DNA of 64,000 bases, from positions 1,091,732-1,155,731 of the forward strand of contig NZ_UOOB01000001.1 of the NCBI RefSeq assembly GCF_900564145.1, read 5' to 3'. This document shows, one piece after another, positions 28,120 to 37,059 of this stretch. Positions within the stretch are counted from its first letter, which is position 1, and each line of letters starts with the position of its first letter. The notes beneath the pieces were generated by a model. It had not been told where the DNA came from. It did not search any database and saw nothing but the letters and a program-made list of their open reading frames with translations. The position numbers and the translations under genes were made by a program. Origin of the DNA: Comamonas sp. lk. Its GTDB lineage: Bacteria > Pseudomonadota > Gammaproteobacteria > Burkholderiales > Burkholderiaceae_C.

Positions 28120-29079
28120 TTAAGCGGTAAACAGGCTGCTTACCGAATCACCCGTGGAAATACGGTGAATTGTCTCGGCGAACAGCGGTGCTACGGACAG
28201 CTGGCGGATCTTGCTGCACTGCTGTGCTGCGGCGGTCAGAGGAATGGTGTTGGTCACAACCACTTCGTCCAAAGCCGAGCCGCTGCCGATACGTTCCAGG
28301 GCCGGGCCCGAGAAGATGGGGTGCGAGCAGTAGGCATACACGTTCTTGGCGCCGCGCTGCTTGAGCACTTCGGCTGCCTTGACCAGCGTACCGGCCGTGT
28401 CGATCATGTCGTCCATGATCACGCAGTTGCGGCCGTCGATATCGCCGATCACATGCATGACTTCAGACACATTGGCCTTGGGGCGACGCTTGTCGATGAT
28501 TGCCAGATCGCAACCCAGTTCCTTGGCCAGGGCGCGCGCACGCACCACACCGCCAACGTCGGGGGAGACAACGATCAGGTCTTCGTAGTTCTTCTGGCGC
28601 AGGTCACCCAGCAACACGGGGGTTGCGTAGATGTTGTCCACGGGAATGTCGAAGAAACCTTGAATCTGGTCGGCGTGCAAATCCATGGTCAGCACACGTT
28701 CCACGCCCACAGCTTGCAGCATGTTGGCCACCACCTTGGCGGTGATTGGCACGCGGGTGGAGCGAGGGCGACGGTCTTGACGGGCATAACCGAAATAAGG
28801 GATCACGGCGCAGATACGCTCGGCCGATGCGCGCTTGAGGGCATCAACCATGACCAACAACTCCATCAGGTTGTCGTTGGTCGGTGCGCAAGTGGATTGC
28901 ACCACGAACACGTCGCGAGCGCGAACGTTTTGCTTAATTTCGACAGTGACTTCTCCATCGGAGAAACGGCCAACGTCGGCAGCGCCCAAGGTGGTGCCTA
29001 GGTGCTTTACGATCTCTTGGGCCATGCCTGGATTGGCATTGCCAGTGAAGACCATGAAATCAGAGTGATGTGAATGCAT
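28120..29079 (-). CDS. prs: Ribose-phosphate pyrophosphokinase (PRPP synthetase)
   Basis: A 319-residue class I enzyme. Seen motifs are [10 protein letters not shown], the flexible-loop [16 protein letters not shown], and the PRPP-binding [18 protein letters not shown]. It makes PRPP from ribose-5-phosphate and ATP for nucleotide, histidine and tryptophan synthesis. The tRNA-Gln gene lies immediately upstream and ispE beyond it, the usual betaproteobacterial order. Confidence 0.96.
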   Translation of the reverse strand: MHSHHSDFMVFTGNANPGMAQEIVKHLGTTLGAADVGRFSDGEVTVEIKQNVRARDVFVVQSTCAPTNDNLMELLVMVDALKRASAERICAVIPYFGYARQDRRPRSTRVPITAKVVANMLQAVGVERVLTMDLHADQIQGFFDIPVDNIYATPVLLGDLRQKNYEDLIVVSPDVGGVVRARALAKELGCDLAIIDKRRPKANVSEVMHVIGDIDGRNCVIMDDMIDTAGTLVKAAEVLKQRGAKNVYAYCSHPIFSGPALERIGSGSALDEVVVTNTIPLTAAAQQCSKIRQLSVAPLFAETIHRISTGDSVSSLFTA

Positions 29080-29124
29080 TTGAGCGTCCCAGTGCTACGG
29101 GTTGCCTTGACGCAAGAAGATGTT

Positions 29125-29201
29125 TGGCAGGGGAAGAAGGATTCGAACCTTCGCATGCCGGAATCAAAATCCGGTGCCTTAACCAACTTGGCGACTCCCC
29201 T
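29125..29201 (-). tRNA. tRNA-Gln (TTG anticodon)
   Basis: A 77-nt cloverleaf including an encoded CCA. The acceptor 5' strand AGGGGAG pairs with TTCCCCT; the anticodon stem CCGGA/TCCGG encloses the loop TTTTGAT, giving anticodon TTG, which reads CAA. The T-arm GGTTCGAATCC is standard. It lies between ispE and prs on the same strand. Confidence 0.95.
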
Positions 29202-29231
29202 ACACAGGCTATTTGTTGAAAACAAACAGCC

Positions 29232-30095
29232 TTATAACTTTTTATCTGAAACCCAACCGTGAAGCGGATGAATTGCCAGATTTTTGCAAACTTTGATTTG
29301 CCATGTGCTTGGTGCACTATTCAAATCTATAGCCTGCGTCAGCGGCGCAAATACTGCACTACCTGAGCCCGTCATTGTAGCATGCAGTTTGAAGGATTCA
29401 AGCCAGTTTCTGACTTTCTTCATCTCAGGCTGCAAACCTTCAGCAACAGGCTGCAAGTCGTTTCGGCCAAAACCAAAGTGCCTTGCAGCGAAGACCGCAA
29501 TTGTAGCAGGCTTGGAGTCGCGTTTCAGCAAATCACTGCTAAAAATTTTTCCGGTCTCCAAACCTTGCTCCGGTTTGACCACGATGAACTGTTGCTCGGG
29601 CAGAGCCTGCGCGCCGGCAAGAGGGGTGATGATTTCGCCAATGCCGCTGACCCAGGCCGTATGGCCGCAGAGGAAAAACGGGACGTCCGCTCCCAGCGTC
29701 AGACCGATTTTCTGCAGCTCCTGGCGCGACAGGCCCAGGCCCCACAGGCGATTCAGCGCCAGCAGCGTGGTGGCTGCATCCGAGGAGCCGCCGCCCATGC
29801 CCGCCTGAGCCGGCAGGTTTTTGTGAATGCCGATATGCGCGCCCTGGGTGCAGCCGGTGGCTTGCTGCAGCGCGCGGGCCGCGCGGGTGATCAGATCGTC
29901 CTCAGGTAGCGCCATGCCCGAGAGGTCTTCGCGGCTGATCTGGTGGCTGGCCGTGCGCTCGAAATGCAGCACGTCATGCCAGTCGATCAACATGAAAACG
30001 GATTCGAGCAGGTGATAACCGTCGGCGCGCCTGCCCGTGATGTGCAGGAACAGATTGAGCTTGGCCGGCGCCGGCACGTCATAGAGCGAGAGCAT
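29232..30095 (-). CDS. ispE: 4-diphosphocytidyl-2-C-methyl-D-erythritol kinase
   Basis: A 287-residue GHMP kinase of the methylerythritol phosphate pathway. Motifs are PAPAKLNLFLHITGRRADGYH at the N-terminus (given here in part), the ATP-binding PAQAGMGGGSSDAA, and ATMTGSGSAVF near the C-terminus. It phosphorylates CDP-methylerythritol for isoprenoid synthesis. The ATG at 30095 gives the family N-terminus; the longer open frame overlaps lolB and is rejected. tRNA-Gln and prs follow. Confidence 0.94.
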   Translation of the reverse strand: MLSLYDVPAPAKLNLFLHITGRRADGYHLLESVFMLIDWHDVLHFERTASHQISREDLSGMALPEDDLITRAARALQQATGCTQGAHIGIHKNLPAQAGMGGGSSDAATTLLALNRLWGLGLSRQELQKIGLTLGADVPFFLCGHTAWVSGIGEIITPLAGAQALPEQQFIVVKPEQGLETGKIFSSDLLKRDSKPATIAVFAARHFGFGRNDLQPVAEGLQPEMKKVRNWLESFKLHATMTGSGSAVFAPLTQAIDLNSAPSTWQIKVCKNLAIHPLHGWVSDKKL

Positions 30096-30171
30096 GGTGG
30101 AAACAGTGAGGCAAAAACTGGCGCAACGATAGCAGGAGCGCAAAGCCGTGGCGCGGGTGGCGCCGTGTTGC

Positions 30172-30708
30172 TTACTTTGCGTCCTGGTCGAGAACGATGC
30201 GCAGCGATGCCTCGGGCGGGGGGCTGCTGCGGTCCGCGCGCAGGCGGCCATCGCTGATTCTGGAAAGATCCACCTGCCAGCCCGGCACTGCGGTGCTCTT
30301 GCCTTGCAGCCAGTCAAACAGGGCAGCGACGGGGATTTCGCTGCCGGTCAACTGGGCAATCAATGCAGGCAGCGATTCGGAGTTGGCGATGCGCTCGCCT
30401 TGTTGCAGCGTGGCTTGTTGTGGCGTCCAGCTCAGGCGGGCGCTGATGGAGCCCAGCGGGTTGTAGATCAGCAAGGTTCCTTGATCGGGCCGGCCTTGCA
30501 GCTCGAATGCTGCGCTGAACGACTGGTTTTGTGCGTCCTGTACCTGCAAAGCCATGCGTCCGGACCAGTGTCCCGAGGCGGCGAGCGCATCTGCACCTAG
30601 CTGGCGCGCAGGCTGGGCGCAGCCGGCAAGCAAGGCAGCTGCGATGGCCAGCGCGGGCAAGGCGCTGCGCCGCGTCCAGCGGCTCAGGTGTGGGGGGAGC
30701 TGCTTCAT
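30172..30708 (-). CDS. lolB: Outer membrane lipoprotein receptor LolB
   Basis: A 178-residue lipoprotein. The signal peptide ends in the lipobox LLAGC (Cys near residue 29). The mature part has the LolB look, with LLIYNPLGSISARLSW and the middle segment ESLPALIAQLTG. LolB takes lipoproteins from LolA and places them in the outer membrane. The start overlaps the stop of the TPR gene in ATGA, so the two are coupled; ispE follows after 76 bp. Confidence 0.88.
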   Translation of the reverse strand: MKQLPPHLSRWTRRSALPALAIAAALLAGCAQPARQLGADALAASGHWSGRMALQVQDAQNQSFSAAFELQGRPDQGTLLIYNPLGSISARLSWTPQQATLQQGERIANSESLPALIAQLTGSEIPVAALFDWLQGKSTAVPGWQVDLSRISDGRLRADRSSPPPEASLRIVLDQDAK

Positions 30709-32489
30709 GGTGTGACGTTCAGGCGCTTGAAGGTCTCTAGCAGCACGGTGTTCTCTGCATCAAGCTTGAGACCCTGTCGCCAGACCTGCATTGCCCGCTC
30801 GCGCTTGCCGTTTTGCCACAGCACCTCACCCAGGTGGGCGGAGATCTCTACATCCGGGCGCTTGGCATAGGCTTTTTCCAGCAGGCTTTCTGCCCCGTTC
30901 AGATCGCCCTTGCGGTACTTGACCCAGGCCAGGCTGTCGGTGACGAAGGGATCATCAGGCTGCATGTTCAGTGCTTTCTGGATCAGCGCCTGGGCTTCGT
31001 CAAGGCGGATATTGCGCTCGGCAAACGAGTAGCCCAGAGCGTTGTAGGCATGCAGAAAATCGGGCTTGCGCACCATCAGATCACGCAGCAGTTTTTCCAT
31101 TTCGTCGAACTTGCCTGCTCGCTCGGCCAGCATGGCTGTGTCGTAGGCCAGTTCGGCATCGTCGGGAGACTGCTTGTGCAGTGTCAGCTGCAAAGCGTAG
31201 GCTTCGCTGTTCTGGTCGGCGTCGCGCAGCAATTGCACCTCGGCCATGGTTTTGAGGCGTTGCTGATTGGGGCCGGTGGCGGGCACGGCCCGTATCAGGG
31301 CGCGGGCCTGCTGAATCTTGCCCTGTTTGGCCATCAGCTCGGCCCGGTGCGCCTGTACGCTGAGCAAATTGGCAGCATCAGGGATGCGTGTGAGATAGGC
31401 ATCGGCATCGGCGTAGCGTTTTTGCTTCTCGGCCAGATTGGCCTGCAGCAGGTAGTACTGAGACTGGCCTGCGTTGCGGCTCACACCCTGCGGCAGCTGG
31501 GGCAGCAGGGCGCCGAAGCGCTCGATGGAGGTTTGGGCCGCACCCAGCTCGTCGGCGCGCAGCTGCAGATTGGCCAGAACAGCCCAGGCCTCGGCGAAAT
31601 CGGGGCTCTCCTGGGTGATGGCCATCAACTGGGTCTTGGCATCATCGATGCGCTTTTGGCCCAGCAATACACGGGCATAACCCATGCGTATCTGGGGCGA
31701 GGGGCTTTTTTGCAGATAGCGCTTGATGATAGGTTCGACTTCTGCAGAGCCTGACTCCAGCAGTTCCATGGACAAAAGAGCGATGGCTCCGGTGTCGGGG
31801 TCCAGTTGCTGGGCGTTGTCCACCGCTTGCAGCGCAGCGGCCTTCTGGCCTGCAAGCAGTCGCATATGACCTATAGTGGCCCAGGCCATGGGGCCGTTTT
31901 TCTTGTCCTTGAGCTCCGCGTCTAGCGCCTGCTCCACCACGTCGGCCGCCAGCGGTTTGTCGCTGGCGTTGTTATAGAGCTGGGTGATGCTCAGAAAAGT
32001 GGCTGGTTTGGCTTCGTCGGGGGTGGCTTCGACTTCGCGGCGCAGATAGCTGGTGGAGTCTGCGATGCGGTTCATGGCCACCAGCAGCTGCAGCACGGTG
32101 CGATTGGCGCGGCGGGAGTCGGGGTAGGCGTCCAGCCAGGCGCGGGCATTGCGCAGGGCGCGGTCGCCGGAGCGAGATTGCACCGCCAGCTCGGTGGCGC
32201 GGCGGTAAAGCTGTTCGCTGCCGCTGGTGCGCGCCGCTTCCATCATCAAGGCCTGGGCATCGCCCAGAGCACCCTGGCTGGCGGCCATCTCGCCCACCAA
32301 AATTTCATAGAACAACTCGGCATTGAGTGCGGCGCGATCGAGTTCGCGCTCCGCCGCCTGCTCGGCAGATTCTGCGGCCGGCGCGGGTTCCTTGATGGGC
32401 GCATCTGCCGCCTGGGCGGTTGAAATTGCCGTGCCCATGGCCAAAACGGCGGCCATGGCGAGTCCCTGAAAGCGAAGAGGATGAACCAT
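30705..32489 (-). CDS. Tetratricopeptide repeat protein, exported
   Basis: A 594-residue protein with a Sec signal peptide (about residues 1-28, ending TAQAAD) and many TPR-like helical repeats, for example [20 protein letters not shown] and [20 protein letters not shown] near the C-terminus. Probably periplasmic and possibly part of envelope assembly, given its coupling to lolB. The first ATG is at 32489; one codon earlier is a TTG. Its start lies 50 bp from divergent mutM. Confidence 0.85.
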   Translation of the reverse strand: MVHPLRFQGLAMAAVLAMGTAISTAQAADAPIKEPAPAAESAEQAAERELDRAALNAELFYEILVGEMAASQGALGDAQALMMEAARTSGSEQLYRRATELAVQSRSGDRALRNARAWLDAYPDSRRANRTVLQLLVAMNRIADSTSYLRREVEATPDEAKPATFLSITQLYNNASDKPLAADVVEQALDAELKDKKNGPMAWATIGHMRLLAGQKAAALQAVDNAQQLDPDTGAIALLSMELLESGSAEVEPIIKRYLQKSPSPQIRMGYARVLLGQKRIDDAKTQLMAITQESPDFAEAWAVLANLQLRADELGAAQTSIERFGALLPQLPQGVSRNAGQSQYYLLQANLAEKQKRYADADAYLTRIPDAANLLSVQAHRAELMAKQGKIQQARALIRAVPATGPNQQRLKTMAEVQLLRDADQNSEAYALQLTLHKQSPDDAELAYDTAMLAERAGKFDEMEKLLRDLMVRKPDFLHAYNALGYSFAERNIRLDEAQALIQKALNMQPDDPFVTDSLAWVKYRKGDLNGAESLLEKAYAKRPDVEISAHLGEVLWQNGKRERAMQVWRQGLKLDAENTVLLETFKRLNVTP

Positions 32490-32539
32490 CAACCCATAAT
32501 AATCGAAGCCAATACCACATAGTTCAAAGATCGCTCTGC

Positions 32540-33367
32540 ATGCCTGAGTTGCCCGAAGTCGAGGTCACACGCCGCTCTTTTGCGGATCGTATCGCGGGCG
32601 CGCGCATCGTGTCGGCCACCATGGGCAAGCCTTTGCGCTGGCCGCTGGGCATGGAGGCCGATGCGCTCGGGGGGCGGCAAGTGCTGGCCGTTCGCCGCCG
32701 CGGCAAATATCTGCTGCTGGATTTGAGCGAGGGGCTGTTGCTGGTTCATCTGGGCATGTCGGGCAGCTTGCGCTTTGCGGGTCTGGAGGAAGCGGCCCTG
32801 GGCGAGGCGGGCAAGCATGATCACTTTGATTTGCAGACCACGCGGGGTTTGCTGCGGCTGCATGATCCGCGCCGCTTTGGCGCCGTGGTCTATGTGCCCA
32901 GCCAGCAAGATGCGTTGGCGCGCAAGTTGCTGGACCACCTGGGCATGGAGCCGCTGGAAGCCAGCTTTACCTTCGAGGCTTTTCGCGAGGGGCTGTCCGC
33001 CAGACGCACGCCCATCAAGCAGCTGCTGCTCAGCGGCAGCGTGGTGGTGGGGGTGGGCAATATCTATGCGTCCGAGGTGCTGTTCATCGCCGGCATTGCA
33101 CCCACCATGCCGGCGCGTGAAGTGGGGCCGCGCAAGCTGCGCGCACTGCATGAAGCCATTCGCGTGGTGCTGGCTCAGGCGGTTGAGCAAGGCGGAACCA
33201 CGCTGCGCGATTTTTCTGCTGCCAACGGCATGGAAGGGCATTTTCAGCTACAGGCCAAGGTTTATGGCCGCGACGGCCTGCCATGTACGAAGTGTGGATC
33301 TCCCATTCAGTTACTGCGCCAGGGTCAGCGCAGCACGTTTTACTGCGCGCGTTGCCAGAAAGCCTGA
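32540..33367 (+). CDS. mutM: Formamidopyrimidine-DNA glycosylase
   Basis: A 275-residue MutM/Fpg. It has the catalytic N-terminal [13 protein letters not shown] (Pro nucleophile after Met removal), the [10 protein letters not shown] loop with the conserved Lys, the helix-two-turn-helix [12 protein letters not shown] and a C-terminal zinc finger [10 protein letters not shown]...CARCQ. It removes 8-oxoguanine and opened purines from DNA. The start is fixed by the catalytic Pro. It forms the 8-oxoguanine repair pair with mutY, encoded 2.3 kb downstream. Confidence 0.96.
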   Translation: MPELPEVEVTRRSFADRIAGARIVSATMGKPLRWPLGMEADALGGRQVLAVRRRGKYLLLDLSEGLLLVHLGMSGSLRFAGLEEAALGEAGKHDHFDLQTTRGLLRLHDPRRFGAVVYVPSQQDALARKLLDHLGMEPLEASFTFEAFREGLSARRTPIKQLLLSGSVVVGVGNIYASEVLFIAGIAPTMPAREVGPRKLRALHEAIRVVLAQAVEQGGTTLRDFSAANGMEGHFQLQAKVYGRDGLPCTKCGSPIQLLRQGQRSTFYCARCQKA

Positions 33368-33371
33368 AGAA

Positions 33372-33419
33372 CTATCAAAACAGAAGCAGTCTGCGCTGTA
33401 TCAGCAATGGTTTTGATAG
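33372..33419. repeat. Dispersed AT-rich palindrome, copy 5
   Basis: A perfect 10-bp inverted repeat, CTATCAAAAC (33372-33381) and GTTTTGATAG (33410-33419), with GCAGTCTGCGCTG between. It lies just after mutM. The rest of the 292-bp gap before the GTPase gene holds a possible promoter (33548-33578) and no gene. Confidence 0.65.
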
Positions 33420-33547
33420 AAATATCATCAATAATCTATGCCGATAGAGCGGTATGCGCTCTCAATTGATGAGTGTCAGACGAAAGTCACAAAACGCTGC
33501 CTATCCGTCGCCTGTGGCGCACATGCGCCAAAGCCGGGTTCGCCGCC

Positions 33548-33578
33548 TTGAGGCGCGCCCTTGTGGCGATGCTATATT
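33548..33578 (+). promoter_or_regulatory. Possible promoter before the dynamin-like gene
   Basis: TTGAGG (33548-33553) and TATATT (33573-33578) resemble -35 and -10 elements, but the 19-bp spacing is wider than ideal. It is about 80 bp from the GTG start. Confidence 0.35.
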
Positions 33579-33659
33579 TTGTGCAAAGAGGGTGCGACTG
33601 TGCCCGTCTCCGGGATGCACGCAGTCCCTGATAAATAAAGCCTGAGAGCGGGGGATAAC

Positions 33660-35639
33660 GTGGAATCTTCATTCAACGAGCAGTTTGACCAATACGGCAT
33701 CTGGCGCAGAGGTTTTGCCCAGCAGTTGAATGCTCTGCGTGAATGGCTGTCGGGGCAAGACCTGCTGGATTTTGCCGTGCAGCAGCGTCTGCAGCGCCTG
33801 GAGGCCCAGGTGCGCAGCGACAAGCTCATGGTCGCCTTTGTAGCCGAGTTCTCGCGCGGCAAGTCCGAGCTCATCAACGCCATCTTCTTCGCCCATTACG
33901 GTCGCCGCCTCATGCCCGCCAGCGCAGGTCGCACCACCATGTGCCCGGCGGAGCTGGGCTGGGAGTCGGACGCCAGACCTTCGCTGCGGCTGTTGCCCAT
34001 CGATACCCGCGAATCCATGGAAAGCCTGGCCCAGTGGCGCATGCGCACCGATGCCTGGGTGGAGTACCCGCTGGATGTGGCCAATGCCGAGCAGATTGCC
34101 GACACGCTGTCCAAGGTGGCCGAGGTGCGCAAGGCCTCTGTGGCGCAGGCGCGGGCCTGGGGCTTCTGGCATGACGAAGATGCCGACGACAACCCCTTGC
34201 AGGATGCCGAGGGCTGGGTGGAAGTTCCCATGTGGCGCCATGCGCTGATCAACATGCCCCATCCCCTGCTGCGCCAGGGGCTGGTGATTCTGGATACCCC
34301 GGGCCTGAATGCCGTGGGTGCCGAGCCCGAGCTGACCGTCAATCTCATCCCCCAGGCCCATGCCGTGGTCTTTGTGCTGGGAGCGGATACGGGTGTCACC
34401 AAATCCGATCTGGCCATCTGGCGCGAGCATGTGCTGCCCGCCGGTGGTGAGGCCCTGGTGGAGTCGCGCCTGGTGGTACTCAACAAGGTCGATACCCTGT
34501 GGGACAGCCTGAGCACGGGCTCGCAGGTGCAGGCACAGGTGCGCCGTCAGTGCGAGGAATCCGCCCGGATGCTGGGCGTGCCGTTGGAGCGCGTGCTGCC
34601 CGTGTCTGCCCAGAAGGGCCTGGTTGCCAAGGTGGGCGACAACGCAGCTTTGCTGCAGGCCAGCGGTCTGTCCGCATTCGAACAACTGCTGGCCAGCGGC
34701 ATCATGGGCCAGCGCCAGAAGGTGTTGCAGGCAGCCGTGGCGGCGAATGTGCAGCAACTGCGTACCGAGGTGGAGCGCGTCATCAACATCCGTCGCGGCG
34801 ATCTGGACGATCAGGGGGCCGAGCTGCGCAATTTGCGCGGCAAGAACGCCACAGTGATTGCCAGCATGCGTGGCCGTATCGAAAACGAGCAGCGGGAGTT
34901 CGACAGCAGCGCGGCCAAGATTCACGCCTTGCGCACGGTGCAGATGCGCATGCTCAAGGACTTGTTTCAGCTGTTGAGTTCGGGCACGCTGCAAAAGGAG
35001 CTGGGCGAGCTCAAGGATGCGCTGGACCAGCGCGGCTTCAAGCTCGGTGCTCGCAAGATCTACACCGAAACCTTTGAGCGCCTGCATGCCGTCTCTGACC
35101 AGGCGCACAAGCAGGCGGCCGATGTGCAGTCCATGCTCAGTGCCACTTTCAAGGAGCTGAACGCCGAGTTCGGCTTTTCGCTGCAGAGCCCGCCTCCCAT
35201 GCTGCTGGCGGAATTCACCGATGATTTGCGCAACATCGAGTCCAGCTACACCCAATACCTGGGCTTTGGCAACGCGCTCAAGCTCAGCAGCAGCGCTTTT
35301 TCCCAGCGCCTGATCAAGGCCCTGGCCATGCGCTTGCGCACCGTGTTCGAGTCGGCTGCCAACGATGTGGATTTGTGGAGCAAGTCCGTGACGGCGCCAC
35401 TGGACGCGCAGCTGCGTGAACGCAAGCGCAGTTTTTCGCGCAGGCTGGAGGCCATAGACCGCATACAGCATGCGGCCACGGGTCTGGAGGAGCGCATAGG
35501 TGAGATAGAAGCGGCAGAATCCAGGCTTGATGTTCTGCAAGCGCAACTGGCCAAGGCTTCGGTCAGCTTGCTGTCTCCGCTCGATGAAGAGCATGTACCG
35601 GCGCAGGCGACCGTGCCGGACATTTCCCTGGTAGCTTGA
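33660..35639 (+). CDS. Dynamin-family GTPase
   Basis: A 659-residue large GTPase. G1 reads AEFSRGKSELINAIF (the usual first Gly is Ala), G3 is ILDTPGLNAVG and G4 is VLNKVDTLWD. After about residue 350 the protein is mostly helical and contains probable coiled coils (for example MRGRIENEQREFDSSAAK), as expected for a dynamin stalk. No clear membrane segment is seen. Bacterial dynamin-like proteins act on membranes; what this one does is unknown. GTG start at 33660 after a GGGGGA site. mutY begins 4 bp after its stop, so the two are probably co-transcribed. Confidence 0.85.
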   Translation: MESSFNEQFDQYGIWRRGFAQQLNALREWLSGQDLLDFAVQQRLQRLEAQVRSDKLMVAFVAEFSRGKSELINAIFFAHYGRRLMPASAGRTTMCPAELGWESDARPSLRLLPIDTRESMESLAQWRMRTDAWVEYPLDVANAEQIADTLSKVAEVRKASVAQARAWGFWHDEDADDNPLQDAEGWVEVPMWRHALINMPHPLLRQGLVILDTPGLNAVGAEPELTVNLIPQAHAVVFVLGADTGVTKSDLAIWREHVLPAGGEALVESRLVVLNKVDTLWDSLSTGSQVQAQVRRQCEESARMLGVPLERVLPVSAQKGLVAKVGDNAALLQASGLSAFEQLLASGIMGQRQKVLQAAVAANVQQLRTEVERVINIRRGDLDDQGAELRNLRGKNATVIASMRGRIENEQREFDSSAAKIHALRTVQMRMLKDLFQLLSSGTLQKELGELKDALDQRGFKLGARKIYTETFERLHAVSDQAHKQAADVQSMLSATFKELNAEFGFSLQSPPPMLLAEFTDDLRNIESSYTQYLGFGNALKLSSSAFSQRLIKALAMRLRTVFESAANDVDLWSKSVTAPLDAQLRERKRSFSRRLEAIDRIQHAATGLEERIGEIEAAESRLDVLQAQLAKASVSLLSPLDEEHVPAQATVPDISLVA

Positions 35640-35643
35640 AATC

Positions 35644-36717
35644 TTGACTCTCCCCTCCATTGCCACGGCCGTGGTGCAGTGGCAGGCCTCCCATGGCCGC
35701 AACCACCTGCCCTGGCAGCAAACCCGTGATCCTTACCGTGTCTGGCTGTCTGAAATCATGTTGCAACAGACCCAGGTCAGCACCGTGCTGGGCTACTACC
35801 AGCGCTTTCTGGACGCCTTCCCGGATGTAGCCAGTCTGGCTGCTGCCCCCCAGGATGCGGTGCTGGCGCTGTGGAGCGGTCTGGGCTATTACAGCCGCGC
35901 CCGCAATCTGCACAAATGCGCTCAGACCGTGGTGGATCAATGGGGCGGGGCGTTTCCGCAAACCGCCGAAGAGCTGGTCAGCTTGCCCGGAATCGGTCGC
36001 TCCACCGCAGGTGCGATTGCGTCTTTCTGTTTTTCGCAGCGGGTGCCGATTCTGGATGCCAATGTGCGGCGCGTACTCACGCGGGTGCTGGCATTCGATG
36101 GCGATCTGGCACAGGCCAAGAATGAGCGCCTGCTCTGGGAGCATGCACAGCAGCTTTGCCCCACCAGCGATCTGCAGCAGTCCATGCCGCGCTACACCCA
36201 GGGCATGATGGATCTGGGGGCCAGCATCTGCATTCCGCGCAAGCCCGGCTGCCTGGTCTGTCCGCTGCATTCCGAATGCAGGGCGGGGCGTGCAGGCAAC
36301 CCCGAGAGCTATCCGGTGCGCACACGCAAGGTCAAGCGCTCCTCGGAATCCTGGTGGTTGCTGATTGCCATGGATCAGGATCAGCGCGTCTGGCTGCAAA
36401 AGCGTCCGCAGTCCGGCATCTGGGCGGGTTTATACAGCACGCCGGTGTTTGACAGCTTTGAAGCGCTGCAGCGCTCGGTGCATCTGAACTGGCCGGCCAG
36501 AGAGAGCCAGGACTGGCATGAGATGCCTGCTTTTTTGCATGTGCTCACCCACAAGGATTTGCATCTGCATCCGGTGTTGGTGCCCATGAATAAAGCGCAT
36601 ACGGCTATGGTTTCTGAAGTCAACGATGCGTGTTGGGCCGATGCTGCCGCCTGGGCCGATCTGGGCTTGCCGGCGCCGATACGCAAGCTGCTGGATGCTG
36701 AAATTCAGCCGCTTTGA
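35644..36717 (+). CDS. mutY: A/G-specific adenine glycosylase
   Basis: A 357-residue MutY. Seen are WLSEIMLQQTQVSTV (catalytic Glu), the helix-hairpin-helix LPGIGRSTAGAI, the catalytic Asp region ILDANVRRVLTR, and the 4Fe-4S motif CIPRKPGCLVCPLHSEC (C-x6-C-x2-C-x5-C). A Nudix-like C-terminal domain recognises 8-oxoguanine. It removes adenine paired with 8-oxoguanine. A TTG start at 35644, 4 bp after the GTPase stop, gives the full conserved N-terminus; no ATG is available before the catalytic region. Confidence 0.93.
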   Translation: MTLPSIATAVVQWQASHGRNHLPWQQTRDPYRVWLSEIMLQQTQVSTVLGYYQRFLDAFPDVASLAAAPQDAVLALWSGLGYYSRARNLHKCAQTVVDQWGGAFPQTAEELVSLPGIGRSTAGAIASFCFSQRVPILDANVRRVLTRVLAFDGDLAQAKNERLLWEHAQQLCPTSDLQQSMPRYTQGMMDLGASICIPRKPGCLVCPLHSECRAGRAGNPESYPVRTRKVKRSSESWWLLIAMDQDQRVWLQKRPQSGIWAGLYSTPVFDSFEALQRSVHLNWPARESQDWHEMPAFLHVLTHKDLHLHPVLVPMNKAHTAMVSEVNDACWADAAAWADLGLPAPIRKLLDAEIQPL

Positions 36718-36730
36718 GCTTTGAGTTTTC

Positions 36731-36762
36731 AAAAAAAGGTGACGCACGCGTCACCTTTTTCT
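36731..36762. terminator. Bidirectional terminator between mutY and the creD-linked gene
   Basis: GGTGACG (36738-36744) pairs with CGTCACC (36749-36755), flanked by seven A on one side and five T on the other, so it can stop transcripts from both strands. It serves mutY on the plus strand and the small gene at 36775-37059 on the minus strand. Confidence 0.85.
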
Positions 36763-36774
36763 TTTCTGCAGCTG

Positions 36775-37059
36775 CTAGAAACGCATGCGGGGCATGACCA
36801 TGGAGCACCTCAGCTGCAGCAGCGCCAGCCAAAGTGCCCGGGCCTGAGGGCTGCAGCGCCTGGCTTGTATCTGCCGGCCGGCACTGACCACTTGCTGCCT
36901 GATGCTTTGTTGGGCCTCGCGGTTGCCGCTGGCCTGAGCCGCCTGCCAAAGCTGCAGGTATTGGGCAATGCTTTGCTGGCTGTCAGGGTCGAGCAGGTGC
37001 TGGGCAGAGACGGTCAGCACGGCCTGAACATGGGCTGTTTGCAGCGATGGGGTGCTCAT
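36775..37059 (-). CDS. Small protein of unknown function, coupled to creD
   Basis: A 94-residue protein I do not recognise. It is rich in Gln and Ala, predicted mostly helical (for example SQQSIAQYLQLWQAAQASG), and has no signal peptide or membrane segment. Its ATG overlaps the creD stop in ATGA, and a terminator follows within 20 bp, which supports it as a real last gene of the cre transcript. Confidence 0.65.
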   Translation of the reverse strand: MSTPSLQTAHVQAVLTVSAQHLLDPDSQQSIAQYLQLWQAAQASGNREAQQSIRQQVVSAGRQIQARRCSPQARALWLALLQLRCSMVMPRMRF

